Assembly (NCBI GenBank): GCA_008360955.1
Contig: LUCM01000230.1
Span: 36,223 to 100,222, forward strand
Direction of reading: 5' to 3'
Length of the DNA: 64,000 bases
Source: Fasciolopsis buskii
Lineage: Eukaryota > Platyhelminthes > Trematoda > Plagiorchiida > Fasciolidae
Below are positions 62,538 through 64,000 of this stretch, piece by piece (positions within the stretch are counted from its first letter, which is position 1; the number at the start of each line of letters is the position of its first letter). The position numbers and the translations under genes are program-made. The notes beneath the pieces were generated by a model that saw only the letters and a program-made list of their open reading frames with translations, did no database searches and was not told where the DNA came from.

Positions 62538-62572
62538 TATTGGCTGATCAGGGTAGCTTGCGTCCTAACAGT
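62538..62572. repeat. 35-base direct repeat, member 1
   Basis: Matches 63199-63233 with three mismatches, same orientation. Core GGCTGATCAGGGTAGCTTGCG is shared, quoted here as 62542 onward. Both members lie in CR1-like copy C. Confidence 0.85.
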
Positions 62573-63198
62573 TCCAGGTCCATTTCCAGTTCTTTCTGGA
62601 TAATCTCACTGTTTCCCGTTCCTAATAGTTTGATGTAATCAGAAAACATGAGACGGACTTCCCAACCCACTGGCTATGTCGTTGGCATACGTAAGAAAGG
62701 GCAGTAGCCCTGAGACAGACCCTGAGGCACCCCGCTGTATGGCAGTCCTCCATCCTTTAGACATCCCTCGACTCACCCTGAAAGAATTTCCCTTCAGACT
62801 TTGTGCTATTCAGTTATCCACCATGGCATCCACTCCGAAGGCCTTCACTTTCTGGTCAAGGAGCCTGTGATTCACCGACTCAAAGGCCTCCTGGAAGTAC
62901 AGATGGCAGACTTCTACTCTTTCGCCCTGTCAATCCTACTTGTTATTTCGTCCAGGAAGCTCATCACATATGTCAGACAGGAACGTTTGCGCTAGAAGCC
63001 GTATTGCTTTACCAGCATTAACTTGGCCTCGAGGGGATTCAGTATCCTGGCGCGAAGGACCCTTTCAAGAGTTTTCAGTATGATGAATGTCAGGCTCGCC
63101 GGCCTATAGCTGCCACAGTTGTCTATGTCCCCGCCTTTGTGCACCGGTGTGGCTGTCGACGTCAACCAGTCCGCGGGGAACCGCCCTTCGTCCAGCGG

Positions 63199-63233
63199 TA
63201 TCGGCTGATCAGGGTAGCTTGCGACCCAACAGT
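63199..63233. repeat. 35-base direct repeat, member 2
   Basis: Partner of 62538-62572. Here it falls inside the RT-finger coding region of copy C (minus strand, around CWVASYPDQP). Confidence 0.85.
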
Positions 63234-63282
63234 GTTTGAAGACATTCTGAAAAATGCTAATCCCAATCCTAACAAGGTCTCC

Positions 63283-63584
63283 TTCTTGACTTGTCATGTA
63301 TATCCAATATGCTAACCGTTATGGATAGCCTAAAGAAAGCGTACGACGACGACCAGATCTCGCATACCGTCATTATCAACCTCGATGGGGTTCCCTACGT
63401 TCTGCATAGGCTGCAAAGCTCCGGTGTTATCGGTCTCATGCTAAAAATTCTACGCAGCTTCCTGATCGGCCGAACCTTCAGGGTGAAGGCAGAGGACGCG
63501 GGAATACCACGAGACTGGGTGATGGACCCTTCCCACTTTTTTATGCATCAACGACCTCTCTCAAACTCCCCGTCAGCATTGTCA
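63283..63584 (+). mobile_element. CR1/Jockey-like RT fragment (copy D, plus strand)
   Basis: The open frame at 63291-63614 begins CISNMLTVMDSLKKAYDDDQ and continues LMLKILRSFLIGRTFRVKAE, the RT palm entry of a CR1-like element. The motif-A region (normally A-F-D) reads L-D-G-V-P. Homology then moves by frameshift to FLCINDLSQTPRQ and ends about 63584, where the tail of a minus-strand RTE-like element begins. It overlaps or abuts the start of copy C head to head. Confidence 0.75.
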
Positions 63585-64000
63585 TCTATCACCATCATCA
63601 TCCTTCAGCGTTAAACAGCAAGGCAAGCCTCGCTGACCGCTGCCTTCTCCTCACGATTGCATGTCTATAAACATTGGTGAATACCCAAGGCCAACAGCGA
63701 GTGGACCTACACGGGTGGAAAAAGATAAGATTCCACTGCAGCCAACATACTGAATATAGCTTAACTGTACAACCGCACTCTTTTAATCATTCTGATTCGA
63801 TAGAAAGTGACAACACGATCGCCGCCGTTCACGGTTCACTGCCATATCCTTCAGTGTCTCCAGCCAACCATTTGACGAGTCTTTCGGACCCCAGCCACGA
63901 ACAAGTGAGATACCTACTTTACCTAATTTCGCTGTACATTTTCTCATTCAACGTTGACACGTCATCTGTTGACTTCCACATGGCTACCTCTATTGCTTGG
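63585..64000 (-). mobile_element. Second copy of the RTE-like family, 3' end, running off the window
   Basis: From the trinucleotide-rich tail (atcaccatcatcatcc at about 63589-63604) through to the window edge, the sequence aligns closely with 29290-29700. Shared features include ttcagcgttaaacagcaa and the stretch around ctcttttaatcattctg. The minus-strand coding end is in the right part. The shared left boundary on both copies marks the true 3' terminus of this RTE-like family. The element continues beyond position 64000. Confidence 0.87.

Larger units (their letters stand above)
62345..63300 (-). mobile_element. CR1/Jockey-like non-LTR retrotransposon RT (copy C, minus strand)
   Basis: From 63297 leftwards the minus strand reads PADWLTSTATPVHKGGD and NCGSYRPASLTFIILKTLER (RT fingers), then ESVNHRLLDQKVKAFGVDAM. 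SGSVSGLLPFLTYANDIASG follows, with the catalytic aspartate pair again reading N-D. Further down there are degenerate pieces to about 62345. The frame is broken by shifts and stops. Copy C is in opposite orientation to copies A, B and D. It contains a 35-base segment (62538-62572) that repeats its own upstream part at 63199-63233. Confidence 0.82.

Noticed and set aside
1..64000. CRISPR arrays, bacterial operons, ribosome-binding sites or prophage
   Set aside because: No regularly spaced repeats and no dense coding. The content is eukaryotic retroelements.

Overview
The window looks like nuclear DNA of a repeat-rich, AT-rich animal genome. Open frames are short, (TA)n and (CA)n microsatellites are present, and there is no operon-like gene packing or recognisable rRNA or intact tRNA gene. 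The retroelement set is Ty3/gypsy, BEL/Pao, Penelope-like with a GIY-YIG domain, CR1/Jockey-like and RTE-like. That set, all heavily decayed, fits a flatworm, most likely a trematode. The taxon is an inference from the repertoire and not a diagnosis. I found no host gene I can name.

Left part (1-29 kb). A direct repeat of about 1.33 kb (1438-2764 and 2766-4087) is separated by a single N, which suggests a scaffolding or haplotig duplication. It is followed by the 3' coding end of a plus-strand RTE-like element (4640-5140) and a long (TA)n tract. From 5.4 to 29.3 kb there is no recognisable gene: only microsatellites, a perfect hairpin at 6419-6441, weak tRNA-derived repeat traces, and a few short open frames that could be exons but cannot be supported.

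Middle (29-42 kb). A minus-strand RTE-like element (29285-31040) ends in a GAT-type 3' tail. A tRNA-derived SINE-like relic lies at 34.6 kb. At 37.6-41.6 kb a decayed Ty3/gypsy pol is split by a Penelope-like element: gypsy RT and RNase H lie left of it, and the gypsy integrase core lies right of it. The Penelope copy keeps one reading frame over about 1.66 kb despite about ten stop codons.

Right part (43-64 kb). Scrambled BEL/Pao fragments (43.83-46.86 kb) include a 249-bp inverted repeat with a 1.42 kb spacer. A second, collinear but heavily frameshifted BEL/Pao pol (50.59-53.64 kb) runs from gag zinc knuckle through protease, RT and RNase H to the integrase zinc-binding domain, then stops abruptly. 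After 6.5 kb of pyrimidine-rich unassigned DNA comes a pile-up of CR1-like fragments in both orientations (60.17-63.58 kb). A second copy of the RTE family seen at 29.3 kb abuts this pile-up and runs off the right edge.

Nothing here is an intact new system. The most informative content is the stratigraphy of nested and rearranged retroelements.
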